Shown: positions 22,974 through 33,685, counted from the stretch's first letter. The stretch is DNA of 45,592 nt from an uncultured Lachnospiraceae bacterium (GCA_934402055.1 CAKRTC010000014.1:1-45592); one strand, 5' to 3'. The notes: generated from the sequence alone by a model not told the origin. A program made the numbers and translations.

Positions 22974-25900
22974 TCAATGTCCCGTCCAAACACCGTCACT
23001 GTCAACTCGGTAGCCATCCGGCGTGACGGTATTTCTAAGCAATGCGCCCATGCTACCGCTGCCCTCCGCCTCAGAGAAGTAGTACCACTTGCCGTCGATC
23101 AGCTGCCAGCCGATCAGCATCATGCCTCGTGTACCGTCGGAGTTAGGATTCAGATAGTAGCTGCTGCCATCGGCATCCTTTATCCATCCTGTCAGCATCC
23201 TGCCATCTTGTCCAAACTTGAACCATCCATATCGCATATGTCTCTTTCTTTCATCGGCATATGGATTATAAATGCATACCCAACTATCCTTGATTATGCT
23301 CTGAGCTTTCAGGTAATTCCAAGATCCGTCGGCATTTTGTATCCAGCGTCCGCCGTGCTCTACCCAGCTTGGAAGTCCCAAAGCCGAAGTATCAAGCTTC
23401 GAGCTATAGTCATATGTTGAATTTCGTACCGGTTTAGTTTTTGAACCTCCGTCACTGCCTCCGCTGACATTGACAGTAATGGTATCCTTAAGCAGCAGAT
23501 CAGGACTGTAGACCTCGATAGTACAGCTTCCGTTTCCGACTGCCGTGATCGTACCCTTATCATCCACACTTGCCACCTTGCTGTCAGAACTGATGTAACG
23601 AAGATCTGTACACAGACCGTCCCACGGTGCACACTGAACATTAAGCGTCTGCTGTGCCTTCACCGACATGTCTATGCTCTCCGTTCCATCCTCAATATCG
23701 AGCAGTACCGGTTCTGAGCTGTAAATGTCTCCGTAGGTCGTTCTGACTACAGTTCCATCCTGCACAGCCGCAAGCTCCAGATCTATACGGCCAAAACCGT
23801 TCCAGTCCTCGATCTTTGGTGTGAAGCGAAGCGTCTCTGTCCTCGATTCGCCTGATGCCAGTGCCGGGATCTGAATACTTCCGAGCAGACGTGTCTTATC
23901 CGCACCATCGAGTGCATACGCCAATACCTCACACGGTGTCGACGCCGCATTGCCGATATTGCTGATTTCAAACGGGATGACCGCCTCCTCTTTGTCAAAT
24001 GTCACCTCTTCCATATCAAGTGCAATTTTTGCTTCCGACTTAAGCTCGATTTCCGCCGTGGTCTCAGATGCAATCGTAGTAGCCTTCTCGGTAACAATGA
24101 GTTTGATTGATTTTCCGTTCAGATCTCCGTCCGGTACCTTCCATGGAATCTGAACCGTGGCAGCCTCGTTAGTATCGAGTATGCGGTCAACATTTACACT
24201 ATACAGTTGCGACGAGCTCGTTCCGTTTTCCATGAGTTCTGCCTTAACCGTGAAGCCCTTTGCCTCAAGCAATCCTGCGTTGACAACATCAAATGTAATT
24301 GTCGAGGTCTCGCCGGCAATCATGTGGCTATCCATATCAATAGAGATATCATCAATATCAAGCGATCCTCCGCGCTCGAAGCCGATCTCAACAAGTGAAT
24401 TCTTACCGAACTGAATGTGCCCGTCATCATCTATCCACTGCTCATAGAAATCCGACAATAGCGTGATACTGCCATCGGTATCCATAGTGAGTGTGAAATC
24501 ATCAATGACCTCATTGAGGTCTGTTATGCAGACTGCATCGGTAAAGCCCCATGCACTGTCAGAATGATGACCGGTACCTTCACTGCTGCCTTCGCTTCCA
24601 TTTGCGCCGGTGTTCGCATTTGCTCCTTCACTGCCGGTCGTGCCTGTGGATGTACTGCCACCTGCGCCGCCGGTCGCGCCTGTTGTTCCGCTGCCGCCGG
24701 TGGTTGTTCCACCGCTTCCGGAGGTTCCGCTCGTATCCTTTGCCATACGGTATCTGCGGCCATAAAGCTCTACAGTAGGCTCCTCGATCTCCGGTCCGAA
24801 ATCCGTATAGAATACATAGAGATCTCTGCCGTCACCGGTGATAGTGTAATCATCGATTGAGCTGCTGTGCTCCTCATTCTCCTTAAGGCGTGTTTCTACA
24901 TTACGGAAATCGTCATTATAGATTGCTTCATAATAGCTTCCCTCGTAGACTTCATCGGAAAGCCCAAGCTCCGCTGCAGTTTTCTTGTACCAGCTGTAAT
25001 CCGGCGTTCCACCATTCACATAATATGCACCCTCGGCCTCGCTGTATTTGTAATATGCACCCTCAGCCCCGCTGTACTTGTCTCCTATCTCCGCGGTATG
25101 GAAGAGAGATTCGATCAGTCCGCTTACATCGAGAAGCTCAAGCATCTCACCGTCCTCGGTCCAGCTCAGCACAAGCCGTCCGTTAACCTTCGTAAGCTTC
25201 GGCACTGCCTGACACTTCTCAGCACTTCCTATCTTGATAGGATAGTAATTTCTGGAGTTCTTCACATCGCAGAGTCCGAGGTACAGCTGTCGGTCACCGG
25301 TCTCAAACTTTCCATCCTTATCGATGGTGAACGCAGTTACAAGATAATCTGTGTAATCTGTACCATCAATTATTCGTATGCCCTCGGTCTGATAATCAGT
25401 AACCAGCGGATCAATCTTCTCCTCGTTTTTGATCACTACATATTCGTTCTTCTCAACGACAGGAGCATTATCTATATTCAATGTTGCACGCATGGCGGTT
25501 GAATAACTCTTATTAAGATCCGCCAGTTCCTCAAGCTTAGTCAGATTTTCGAGATCCCGTGACACATAGGTGCAGTATACCTTATCTCCCACCGTGCAGA
25601 GTGACGGTGCCTGAAGATAGAATCCGTCCAGAGCCGGATCCGAAATCTTAAACTCACTGCCCAAACCACTATTCGTATCATACACGATACCGCTGATATT
25701 GAAGGCATTGAACTTAGCCCTATATGCATCCATAGTCACCGAATCATTAGTACCCTCGATTGGCTTTGATGCATCCATCCATGCGATCACTACCTTGTCG
25801 CCTACAACAGTAAGTGCCGGCATGGAATCATAGCTTCCGTCCTCATCTACCGCCTTTGGTATACTCCAGCTTCCGCCTCCTTTAGCGCCGATAGTATAGT

Positions 25901-28900
25901 ACAGACGAGACGAATCGCCCTCACCCGAAGCAGCTATAAATACCGCAAAATAACGTCCGTCAGGAAGCTTTACCATCTCCGGTCTTGTTCGTGACGCCGC
26001 ACCTTCCAAGAGTATATTCATATCTACCGGCTTTGGCTGCGCATTGACACCGGCTGAATGCCCGAAGCTGCTCATATCCGAAGATCCCATGTCGTAGCGC
26101 CTGAAGCTGATCTCATCCCCGACACCTTCAGCATATGCCTCTTCATATGCTTCGTTCAGTGAATATGCTGCAGCCTCTTCTTCATCCTCTTCCGATATTG
26201 CATTCAGTGAGAATGCAGCGGCATTCGAGCCTTCAGTGCCTTCTGCCGAAGCATTCACTGCAAGTGTATCTCCGTATTCCTTCGTTATAAGATTATTGAA
26301 GTACTCAACCTTAGTTCGACCTGCATAGTTGCCCCAGCCCTGTGATATCTTTGCAATATCAACATCCATGCTGAGCAGAACAAGATCGAAGCCTATGCCT
26401 CCTGCCGCATTAAGGATGATTCCGTATGGATCGGCAGAAACATTGTCCTTCACAAGCTGCAGCTTCATCAATACGCTTACATAGCCGCGCGCACTGAGTA
26501 CGCCGCACAGGCCTGCTCCCACCTGTACCTTCGCCTTAACGACAGAATCCAGCTCGATCAGGAAATCACCGCCGGAGAATATATTCTGTACATTTCCGCT
26601 ATAGGCATTGAAATCGCCCTCATTGTACGCATTCTTACCCTCCGGGCAGACTCCGCCCATGGTAAGATCTACCTCGACACCGCCTGACAGATTAAGGAAG
26701 CACGGCACATACCCTACCATGGTATAGAAGGTTTTTGATGCATCCAGTGCACCGCCGACGGTAACAGCTGTAGTCGCGAGCACATATTCCTTCTTCACCG
26801 GATCATATAGGAATTCGAAGCCCAAATTGAAGATCACACGAACATTGATGTAGCCTTGCGTCTTCGTCAGATTCGCGCGTTCGTTCTTCGCTTCCGTAAG
26901 CTTACGATCACGAAGCTCGTTGCTGCGTGCCTGCCTTTCATCGTAAGCAATGACACTATTCAGCTCCTCTATCGAAAGATCGCGATCTTCTGCCTCAACC
27001 ATCATGCGGATCTGATCCGCACTTGCACCGGCATCTGCCGCATCCTTACCTGCTGCGATTGCTTCCTTTTTCAGCTTCTGCGTCTTCTGAACAGACTTCT
27101 GATAGGTTTTCACAGCGTCTGCCTTCTGCTTCGGTGTCATCGAGCCGGCATCCTTCAGCATCATATCGAAATTGATATTCAGCGAGAATCCGGTTCCGTT
27201 CGGATAGTCAAGTCGTGAGAAATTAAGGATGCCGCTCTGTGCGGTACTCTTAGCAGCACCGAGAAGAGGAATATTCACCTCACCCATAGCCCCATCTATA
27301 TCAAATTCCTTAGGAGCGATCACTTCATTTTCCACATAGCTTACGAGTCCCGTGTCAACCGTCGGATATGTGATAGAGATAGATTGTGCTGTATCGCCTA
27401 CCGTCACACTGCGCTTTTCCTTATCCACGATATACACCGTGATACGATCTCCGTTATGAAGATTCGTAAGCATTGACGGGATAGTCGCAGTGAAGATATT
27501 AGAGCCTGCTGCGGTTGACTTTGCCTCATAGCTTGCTTCGGCACCGGTGACCGTCCGCACGGTAAATACAAGCTTATCTATGCTGCGTCCCTTTTGATCC
27601 ACTATTGCCGTCAGCTTCAGATTATCGTCGAAGCAGCGCACCTGATTCTTACGAAGATCGGTCTTTTGCCTGCTCTCCGACTTATCATAATCATAGGAAA
27701 TCGATGTCACCACCGGCGCAGTGATCGGATAGTGTATCTCGATCATACCTGCATCCACGCTGCGAACATTTGTAATTGTATCTAGTGTACCGCTGCCGAA
27801 TACAAAATCCGCTACCTGTGCATCATCGATGCCGTTATCTATCAGCAGACTGATACGGTCTCCTTCCTTAGCTTTGATTCCTGCCAGACTGATGATGCCG
27901 GTGTTATCTGCCGTTGCAGACTGAAGCTGCACATGGCTGATTCCTTGCGTCTTAAATTCACCGTTTGCCAGCGAAACGGCATATCCCTCTGCAGGATTGG
28001 TCTGCGGAGCCAGTCCCGTCTCACGTATGGTCTTTACTCGTGCCACCACAGTTCCGCTGAGACTGTATTCCACAAGCTCGCTCTTCTTAACCTTCTCGAT
28101 TCCGATCTTCAGGACATTATCTGCGGTATTGCTGCGCAGAATAAAGCTGTAGCCCTGAGTCTGATATTTCTTGCCCGTCATCCGATCTGTGATCACCGGA
28201 CGATATACATAATCGGTATCGGAAGGTGTACCTGTCACAAGTACACGGACGGTGCATGCGGCACCGATCGACGGCTGCATCATCTCAGTCCAGCTGTTCT
28301 TTCCCGGATTCAGATTGATAACATTCTTACCCTTAAGGTAGGTGCCGTCCAGCTTATCCTGCGGGATCAGGTTCTCAATGCTGAGATTCTTTCTTGCCTC
28401 CTCAGATTCAAACTCTATCTCAACATGGTTGTCATTCTTGGCAAGCAGCGGACGTATCACATAATTCTTATCTGCACGCAGCGTAAAGGCCTTGGTATCT
28501 CGGATGCTGTTAAAGTGTACGCCTCCGTCCTCTGATATCTCAAAGCCTGTGACACGATAATTTCGGTCATCTGATACCGCACTTAGATCCAGAGTATCAC
28601 CTGCGTGGAAGGTCTTGGCACTTCCTACTGCCGGAAGCTTGGTATCTGTAAAATGTGCCTTAGTACTTACTCCGCCCGCATCCGGTGCCGCCACGCTGAC
28701 CTTAACATCTGTGTACGCCACGGTCGGCTTAAAGCTCAGCTTCTGGTAATACGCCGCATCAGGACTTTTGCTTTCGGGATATGTTGTCTTCTGAATACTC
28801 TCGATCCAGTTCACGAAATACTTATCCATGACTATGGTATCGAGATGAGCTGTCGCACGCTCCTTAACCGTCTTAACGGCCTCCTTCGATAGATTTATTG

Positions 28901-31886
28901 CATCACTGTTGACGCTCTTTCCGACCATGCTGTCAAGATATTTCAGATAGTCCGATGGATAATCGACAATTATCTTTTTATCATTATCATCCGGGGAAAC
29001 GGTAATCGTATATCCTGTAATAGTGCCGAAGATACCGTCTACACCATTGATGGTATTTTTATTAAGAGTGAAGACTATGTTGGCATCATCAGTATCTACA
29101 TTCGTATAGATATCCCTACTGTCGGTATGTCCCGGCTCTATGATCTGTGCACCGCACTCCATCTTCACCTGCATAGGTACAGAAGCCGGAGCTCCGAGGA
29201 AGTCCTTTGTATCAGGATTCACAACAGTAACTTGGTATTTTTTGTACATTGCGGCAATACCGTAGAAGCGCATATAGCTCTTCGGTGTCATTGTTTTCCA
29301 GTCATCAACTGCATAGACTATGGCCTCGATATTATCTGCGATGTTCTGCACTTTTACCGCAGCCCCGCTCGAAAGCTCTTTGCCGAATTTATCATTACTA
29401 TCCTTCTGTCCAAAGTCATTTCCGGCACCGATGGCATGGAGCTTTAAGCGCACCTTGTTGCCTCCGCCGTAGCTGCTGGTCTGTTCCCAGTGCGGAATAA
29501 GATACTGATAATATAGTCCGTTAATAGTAGGACTTCCGGCAGGCGGATGCTCATTTGAGCTCCATACAGAACCGGTACACCATGTGGTCGTATGTAAGTA
29601 TTCCAGCTTACCGTAGCCCTTACTAAAGTCCTTTTCTTCATTTGCGATCACATAGCAGTTTTGGAGCGTACCGAGCTTGTTAGGCTTGCTTCCGTGGCGC
29701 TGATCCTTCCCATAGGAAAAGATGCCCCCGACATCCGTGCTTGCAGAGAAGTAATACTGTCCAACCTCCAGTGCAGGAGTATAACTCTCGTCATAGATGT
29801 CAGCTACGACATCACCCTTTTTATATTTCACTTTATAGTCTTTACCTGCAATATTGATGTCGAAGGAAAGCTCCTCGGAAGCATTTTCAGCTGCTAAGGA
29901 GGTGACTGCGGCATCCTCGTCCTCTTCTGACAGCATAGAGATGCCGGATAAAAGCATGCTCCTATCTGCCCCATCCGCCATGATGGCATCGGCCTCGGTC
30001 GTATTGCCTGCCTGTGCGGCAAGATAGTCGCTGAGATAAAGCGTGCTGTCCTTTGTGACGGCAAGCTCAACTTCCTTCTCGGTTTCATATGGTGCAAACA
30101 CTACCGTACCATAGACCTGATTTGCTCCGGTTTCTGCATCCTTTCCTCGGATGTTTACGGATGCCATTGAGTATTCGGCGCCCTCTCTCCGCAATGTCAC
30201 CAGCGCCTTGCCGTCCTCGACTGCATACGCGTCACTGCCGAAGGAGATCTCCGACTGCTCCGATTCCTCATCATCGTTGATTATGACTGACAAGGAGGTC
30301 ACCATATACGGCTCCATATTTTCGGCATCTGTGATCATCACCGAGAATGCTTCCGTTCCCTCTGACAGCTTATCGTCGTGGATACGAAACTTAAGGTACT
30401 GTACATTTTCTCCCGGTGCAAATGTGATAGTCTGCTCTGCCGAATACGGGATAGCTTCGATCTGCTCCGGCATGATCTGTGCGAGTATGGCATCGGTCAG
30501 ACTGCCGCTTACTCCGCTTGAACCTTCTTCTCTTGTAGGCTCTCCCGTTGCCTCCTCCTTAAGTATGGCAAGACGGCTCTTACCCGTGCTTACCGCATCA
30601 CTGCCTGCAACAGAAAGAACAGAGTCGGATTTGTCTTTGTCCTCAATTTCGCCTGTTTCATCCGGCTCCTCTGTATCATCGGCTTCATCTTCTTTTTTCA
30701 AATCAGCTTCATCCGTCTGCTCTGCATCATCGGCTGCAGTTTTCTTGGTCAGAGCATCTTCATCCTGCTCATCTTTACCTTTATCCTGCTTATCTTCCGC
30801 AGCATCCGAAGCTTCTTGATCATCGTCATTATTCGTATCCTGTTCGTCTGCCGTGCTTTTCGAAGCTACGGAAGATGAGGCCTTATCTGTATCGGCTGCA
30901 TCCTGCTTCGGTTTATGAATCTCGGCATCAGACTCGTCTTTGATCACATCATTTTCATCTTTATTGTCGTTTTTGTCTATATTTCTGGATGTAGCTTTAT
31001 CCTTAATTTCATCAGTATCGGCAGACTGTTCTGCATCCTTAATGTCATCTTCGTTCTTTAACGACTCCGTCTTTTCGTTTTTGTCTGTGCCGACGGACTT
31101 CTCTGTAAATGTCGATGCTTTAACATCTTTAAGTTCATTTGCATCTTCCAATGCTTCTGAAGCTTTGTTTTCGTCTTCATCCTCTATTTTTTCTGTCTTG
31201 CTTACTTTGTCTGCATTGCCGGACTGCTCCGTGTCAGTATTGTTCTCTGCGCTATCAGACTTCTCAGAGCTCTTAACTTCGTCTGTATGCTCAGTTGTCT
31301 TTGCATCCTTAATTCTGTCTGCTGTCTTCTTCGAATTCGTTACTTTTTCTGTGCTTCCCGTCTTCTTCGTATCTTCGGATTTCTTAACTTCAGTCGGTGT
31401 GGCAACTGCTCCATCAAAGATCTCGTCGGTATCGCTTTTGCCGATCAGATTGCCGTCTTCATCGAAGTTATACTCTGTTCCCTGCACATCATTTTCAGCA
31501 GCATTGCTGTTACTCTTTGCAGCACGCTCAAGCAGGGTCATGCTGCTCTCAAGTTCTTTGATATTATCGCCCATAAGACGATAATCCTTATTATATAGAG
31601 CGGAAATATCAAGTGTATGAACGGTCACCGAGGCTTCACGGTCGAGATCACCCTCGCGGTAAATCGCGATCTCATAGGTGTCACTCGCTTCCTTCACGGT
31701 TAATCCGGACACGCCGAAATAGACCAGATCACCATCTGTGAGCCGGTCTTCACTTAACCTTGCGCCCTCGATCACTGTCGGTCTGTGCTGCGGCATATCC
31801 GCAAGCGAACAAAGCGGCTGCAAAAGAAGCATTTGCAGTGCCAGAAGAATTGAGATGATACGTTTACTAAGCGCTCGGTGTTTCAT
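22974..31886 (-). CDS. Giant secreted multidomain surface protein with cell-wall-binding repeats
   Basis: 2970 residues. A signal peptide (about 1-30, cleavage after CSLA) is followed by an export-facing domain and a highly charged Lys/Asp/Glu/Thr low-complexity region (about 150-412). Two Calx-beta-like repeats follow (about 470-540 and 545-622). A large central part of unknown type includes a stretch with features of a sialidase-like propeller around 1950-2150. Then come a Gly/Ser/Thr linker (about 2382-2432), two CARDB-like domains (about 2495-2728), a BIG2 domain (2732-2808) and C-terminal choline/cell-wall-binding repeats (GWQLIDGKWYYF type, about 2845-2962). The ATG has GGAGG seven bases ahead. 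There is no LPXTG motif, so anchoring would be through the repeats. Likely an adhesin or polymer-binding surface protein; the substrate is unknown. Confidence 0.85.
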   Translation of the reverse strand: MKHRALSKRIISILLALQMLLLQPLCSLADMPQHRPTVIEGARLSEDRLTDGDLVYFGVSGLTVKEASDTYEIAIYREGDLDREASVTVHTLDISALYNKDYRLMGDNIKELESSMTLLERAAKSNSNAAENDVQGTEYNFDEDGNLIGKSDTDEIFDGAVATPTEVKKSEDTKKTGSTEKVTNSKKTADRIKDAKTTEHTDEVKSSEKSDSAENNTDTEQSGNADKVSKTEKIEDEDENKASEALEDANELKDVKASTFTEKSVGTDKNEKTESLKNEDDIKDAEQSADTDEIKDKATSRNIDKNDNKDENDVIKDESDAEIHKPKQDAADTDKASSSVASKSTADEQDTNNDDDQEASDAAEDKQDKGKDEQDEDALTKKTAADDAEQTDEADLKKEDEADDTEEPDETGEIEDKDKSDSVLSVAGSDAVSTGKSRLAILKEEATGEPTREEGSSGVSGSLTDAILAQIMPEQIEAIPYSAEQTITFAPGENVQYLKFRIHDDKLSEGTEAFSVMITDAENMEPYMVTSLSVIINDDEESEQSEISFGSDAYAVEDGKALVTLRREGAEYSMASVNIRGKDAETGANQVYGTVVFAPYETEKEVELAVTKDSTLYLSDYLAAQAGNTTEADAIMADGADRSMLLSGISMLSEEDEDAAVTSLAAENASEELSFDINIAGKDYKVKYKKGDVVADIYDESYTPALEVGQYYFSASTDVGGIFSYGKDQRHGSKPNKLGTLQNCYVIANEEKDFSKGYGKLEYLHTTTWCTGSVWSSNEHPPAGSPTINGLYYQYLIPHWEQTSSYGGGNKVRLKLHAIGAGNDFGQKDSNDKFGKELSSGAAVKVQNIADNIEAIVYAVDDWKTMTPKSYMRFYGIAAMYKKYQVTVVNPDTKDFLGAPASVPMQVKMECGAQIIEPGHTDSRDIYTNVDTDDANIVFTLNKNTINGVDGIFGTITGYTITVSPDDNDKKIIVDYPSDYLKYLDSMVGKSVNSDAINLSKEAVKTVKERATAHLDTIVMDKYFVNWIESIQKTTYPESKSPDAAYYQKLSFKPTVAYTDVKVSVAAPDAGGVSTKAHFTDTKLPAVGSAKTFHAGDTLDLSAVSDDRNYRVTGFEISEDGGVHFNSIRDTKAFTLRADKNYVIRPLLAKNDNHVEIEFESEEARKNLSIENLIPQDKLDGTYLKGKNVINLNPGKNSWTEMMQPSIGAACTVRVLVTGTPSDTDYVYRPVITDRMTGKKYQTQGYSFILRSNTADNVLKIGIEKVKKSELVEYSLSGTVVARVKTIRETGLAPQTNPAEGYAVSLANGEFKTQGISHVQLQSATADNTGIISLAGIKAKEGDRISLLIDNGIDDAQVADFVFGSGTLDTITNVRSVDAGMIEIHYPITAPVVTSISYDYDKSESRQKTDLRKNQVRCFDDNLKLTAIVDQKGRSIDKLVFTVRTVTGAEASYEAKSTAAGSNIFTATIPSMLTNLHNGDRITVYIVDKEKRSVTVGDTAQSISITYPTVDTGLVSYVENEVIAPKEFDIDGAMGEVNIPLLGAAKSTAQSGILNFSRLDYPNGTGFSLNINFDMMLKDAGSMTPKQKADAVKTYQKSVQKTQKLKKEAIAAGKDAADAGASADQIRMMVEAEDRDLSIEELNSVIAYDERQARSNELRDRKLTEAKNERANLTKTQGYINVRVIFNLGFEFLYDPVKKEYVLATTAVTVGGALDASKTFYTMVGYVPCFLNLSGGVEVDLTMGGVCPEGKNAYNEGDFNAYSGNVQNIFSGGDFLIELDSVVKAKVQVGAGLCGVLSARGYVSVLMKLQLVKDNVSADPYGIILNAAGGIGFDLVLLSMDVDIAKISQGWGNYAGRTKVEYFNNLITKEYGDTLAVNASAEGTEGSNAAAFSLNAISEEDEEEAAAYSLNEAYEEAYAEGVGDEISFRRYDMGSSDMSSFGHSAGVNAQPKPVDMNILLEGAASRTRPEMVKLPDGRYFAVFIAASGEGDSSRLYYTIGAKGGGSWSIPKAVDEDGSYDSMPALTVVGDKVVIAWMDASKPIEGTNDSVTMDAYRAKFNAFNISGIVYDTNSGLGSEFKISDPALDGFYLQAPSLCTVGDKVYCTYVSRDLENLTKLEELADLNKSYSTAMRATLNIDNAPVVEKNEYVVIKNEEKIDPLVTDYQTEGIRIIDGTDYTDYLVTAFTIDKDGKFETGDRQLYLGLCDVKNSRNYYPIKIGSAEKCQAVPKLTKVNGRLVLSWTEDGEMLELLDVSGLIESLFHTAEIGDKYSGAEGAYYKYSEAEGAYYVNGGTPDYSWYKKTAAELGLSDEVYEGSYYEAIYNDDFRNVETRLKENEEHSSSIDDYTITGDGRDLYVFYTDFGPEIEEPTVELYGRRYRMAKDTSGTSGSGGTTTGGSGTTGATGGAGGSTSTGTTGSEGANANTGANGSEGSSEGTGHHSDSAWGFTDAVCITDLNEVIDDFTLTMDTDGSITLLSDFYEQWIDDDGHIQFGKNSLVEIGFERGGSLDIDDISIDMDSHMIAGETSTITFDVVNAGLLEAKGFTVKAELMENGTSSSQLYSVNVDRILDTNEAATVQIPWKVPDGDLNGKSIKLIVTEKATTIASETTAEIELKSEAKIALDMEEVTFDKEEAVIPFEISNIGNAASTPCEVLAYALDGADKTRLLGSIQIPALASGESRTETLRFTPKIEDWNGFGRIDLELAAVQDGTVVRTTYGDIYSSEPVLLDIEDGTESIDMSVKAQQTLNVQCAPWDGLCTDLRYISSDSKVASVDDKGTITAVGNGSCTIEVYSPDLLLKDTITVNVSGGSDGGSKTKPVRNSTYDYSSKLDTSALGLPSWVEHGGRWIQNADGSWNYLKAQSIIKDSWVCIYNPYADERKRHMRYGWFKFGQDGRMLTGWIKDADGSSYYLNPNSDGTRGMMLIGWQLIDGKWYYFSEAEGSGSMGALLRNTVTPDGYRVDSDGVWTGH

Positions 31887-31927
31887 ATATTTGCCTCCGT
31901 GGAAGTAAATGAAAGTTAACGAAAAGG

Positions 31928-31985
31928 ACTGTTTCACCGCCGAACCCGAGCATATGTGAGATGTCGGAGCGGATATATAAACAGT
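31928..31985 (-). promoter_or_regulatory. Structured 5' leader of the giant gene
   Basis: ACTGTTT (31928-31934) pairs with AAACAGT (31979-31985), CCGC (31937-31940) with GCGG (31969-31972), and CCGA with TCGG further in. Together they form a nested hairpin ending about 40 nt before the start codon. It resembles no riboswitch class I know. The rest of 31990-32150 shows no gene. Confidence 0.4.
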
Positions 31986-32154
31986 GGAAACACATCTTAT
32001 GTATTAAACAACTTGCTTGATATTCGATTTTCTTTTTATTAGGATAATTTTACCACAGAGGCAAGCTCATGTGTTGCTTTTTGTACAAACAATGGCAGCT
32101 ATAAGGCTATCAGCCCCACCTCTCCCCCAAAAAATTGCTCCAAACATGCATAGT

Positions 32155-33276
32155 TTAAAGATACTTCCCCAGCATCGTCCTGACACATTCCTCAATCATT
32201 TCCATGATTTTCTCACAGCTGTCTTTTTTCATTCCGGCTTGAATTCCTACTGCAAGCAGTTCCTTTCTGCCCGGATTACGTCCATTTCCATCTACGGTTG
32301 TCGTATGCTCACCATAATATGTATTACTGTATGTAAGGTCGTAGGCAGGGCTAAGATGCCAGCTGTCATCTGCCTCGTCATACAAATATGTAAAGTTCTT
32401 TAAATGGTCATCTCGATTATGAGCAAACACATTAAAGCACATACGCCGAAACATATTTTCAACATCGTTATGGTTGTCTCTTGTCAAAATCTTCGTAAGT
32501 TTCATAAGACCGTGATAATCTAAGCTCGGCTGCTCAAAATCAAGTTCCAGCATTGCTGCGGCAGTCAGCATATGAACTCTTTTTCCGCCACTCTTCCTAT
32601 CAAAACGCCGAATTCCGAAATATCCTTTGCATTTTTCTGACGGAAATAATCTTGTTTCACTCATAATTATCCCGCATTTTCCGGCGCAACAAGAATAGTC
32701 ATATTCCATCTTTCCCGCATCTTTACCATCTACATTTGCAGGAAATTTTATAATCCACTCTTCCTGATCGATCACTGTCAGGATCTTAGGTCTGGCACCG
32801 CCGCTTGTACCACCTAAACAATACAGTTCATCCAGTTTATCTGAGTATTCGGTATTTAAAATCCTATCACATTCTTCTGCAAGCTCATCGAGATCAACAT
32901 GCTCATATTGCTGTGAATATCTTTTTTCCGGATAATAAGTCAATGCTCCCATTCCTGACTTACCGACGATGGCCAATCTATCTAATACGGTCAGCTCATC
33001 CGGATCCTCCTTGTGGGCGCGGAGCAATCGGTTCAGTAATAATCTACCCCAATTATCCGGAAGACTATCTGCAAATACTCCGAAAAGTCCGTCAAAATAA
33101 TCTTTGGTCGGAATAAAAACCTGTCTTTTCAACGGCAATGAGAATGGACTTATAGAAAATCCATTTTCAAGCCATTCGTCGCTATATTGAAATGCTGCCT
33201 TATAATCCGGGGTCATTGCCAGTATTCCCACAAAGCGATCCGCATAATACACTCTCAAAGCATTATCTTCTCTCAT
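32155..33276 (-). CDS. hipA: HipA-family Ser/Thr kinase toxin
   Basis: 373 residues with both HipA halves. The Gly-rich loop is GGTSGGARPK, the ATP-binding Lys sits in EWIIKFP, and the catalytic segment FAHNRDDHLKNF and metal-binding SPAYDLTYS follow. HipA kinases typically phosphorylate aminoacyl-tRNA synthetases and arrest growth; the target here is unknown. The start overlaps hipB by 14 nt. A 166-bp piece (32677-32842, covering the Gly-rich loop region) is duplicated at 38262-38427. All catalytic residues appear present, so the copy is probably active. Confidence 0.9.
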   Translation of the reverse strand: MREDNALRVYYADRFVGILAMTPDYKAAFQYSDEWLENGFSISPFSLPLKRQVFIPTKDYFDGLFGVFADSLPDNWGRLLLNRLLRAHKEDPDELTVLDRLAIVGKSGMGALTYYPEKRYSQQYEHVDLDELAEECDRILNTEYSDKLDELYCLGGTSGGARPKILTVIDQEEWIIKFPANVDGKDAGKMEYDYSCCAGKCGIIMSETRLFPSEKCKGYFGIRRFDRKSGGKRVHMLTAAAMLELDFEQPSLDYHGLMKLTKILTRDNHNDVENMFRRMCFNVFAHNRDDHLKNFTYLYDEADDSWHLSPAYDLTYSNTYYGEHTTTVDGNGRNPGRKELLAVGIQAGMKKDSCEKIMEMIEECVRTMLGKYL

Positions 33277-33541
33277 TTATGACCTCCTGAATGTCCTTAT
33301 ATGGAGCCTGTATAAAAAGATTTCTGAGTTCATCAGCCAGGTCCAAGGCAATTGCAATCCTTGTGAGCGATATCAGTGAAATCTGTCCGGAGGTTTCAAA
33401 TCTCTTGACGGAGCCTAGGCTCACTCCGCTCATTGATGCAAGCTTTTCCTGAGAAATAGAGCGGCGTCTCCTGATATTTCGTACTCTCTGCGCAAGCTTC
33501 TGATCTAATTCTTCTGCAGTCTCCCATACAAACTGTCCCAT
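33263..33541 (-). CDS. hipB: HipB-type antitoxin, Xre-family regulator
   Basis: 92 residues with a helix-turn-helix of the Cro/C1 type (about 22-62; SISQEKLASMSGVSLGSVKR). It is the first gene of the hipBA operon, with GGAGG before the ATG. It should neutralise HipA and repress the operon; two palindromic sites lie 17-80 bp upstream of the start. Confidence 0.88.
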   Translation of the reverse strand: MGQFVWETAEELDQKLAQRVRNIRRRRSISQEKLASMSGVSLGSVKRFETSGQISLISLTRIAIALDLADELRNLFIQAPYKDIQEVINERR

Positions 33542-33557
33542 AGTTTCCTCCGGCAGT

Positions 33558-33620
33558 TATATAGATAATATATTATCTATATATGTCATATCACAATATT
33601 TTTATCTAATATATTATCTA
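33558..33620 (-). promoter_or_regulatory. Tandem palindromic operators of hipBA
   Basis: The first site (33558-33583) is a perfect 26-bp palindrome centred on TAGATAATATATTATCTA. The second (33603-33620), TATCTAATATATTATCTA, matches the first at 16 of 18 bases, 41 bp away (about four helix turns). A TTGTGA element and an AT-rich -10 lie between and within the sites, so binding would block the promoter. Confidence 0.75.
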
Positions 33621-33685
33621 TTATTTTACAGTTTATCTATGTGGAATGCAAGCTACTGTTACATCTTATTAACATATCCGTCGCT

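Noticed and set aside
30940..31584. Long plus-strand Ser/Phe-rich ORF opposite the giant gene
   Set aside because: It is the antisense of the Lys/Asp/Glu-rich low-complexity region; it has no ribosome site and its composition mirrors the coding strand.
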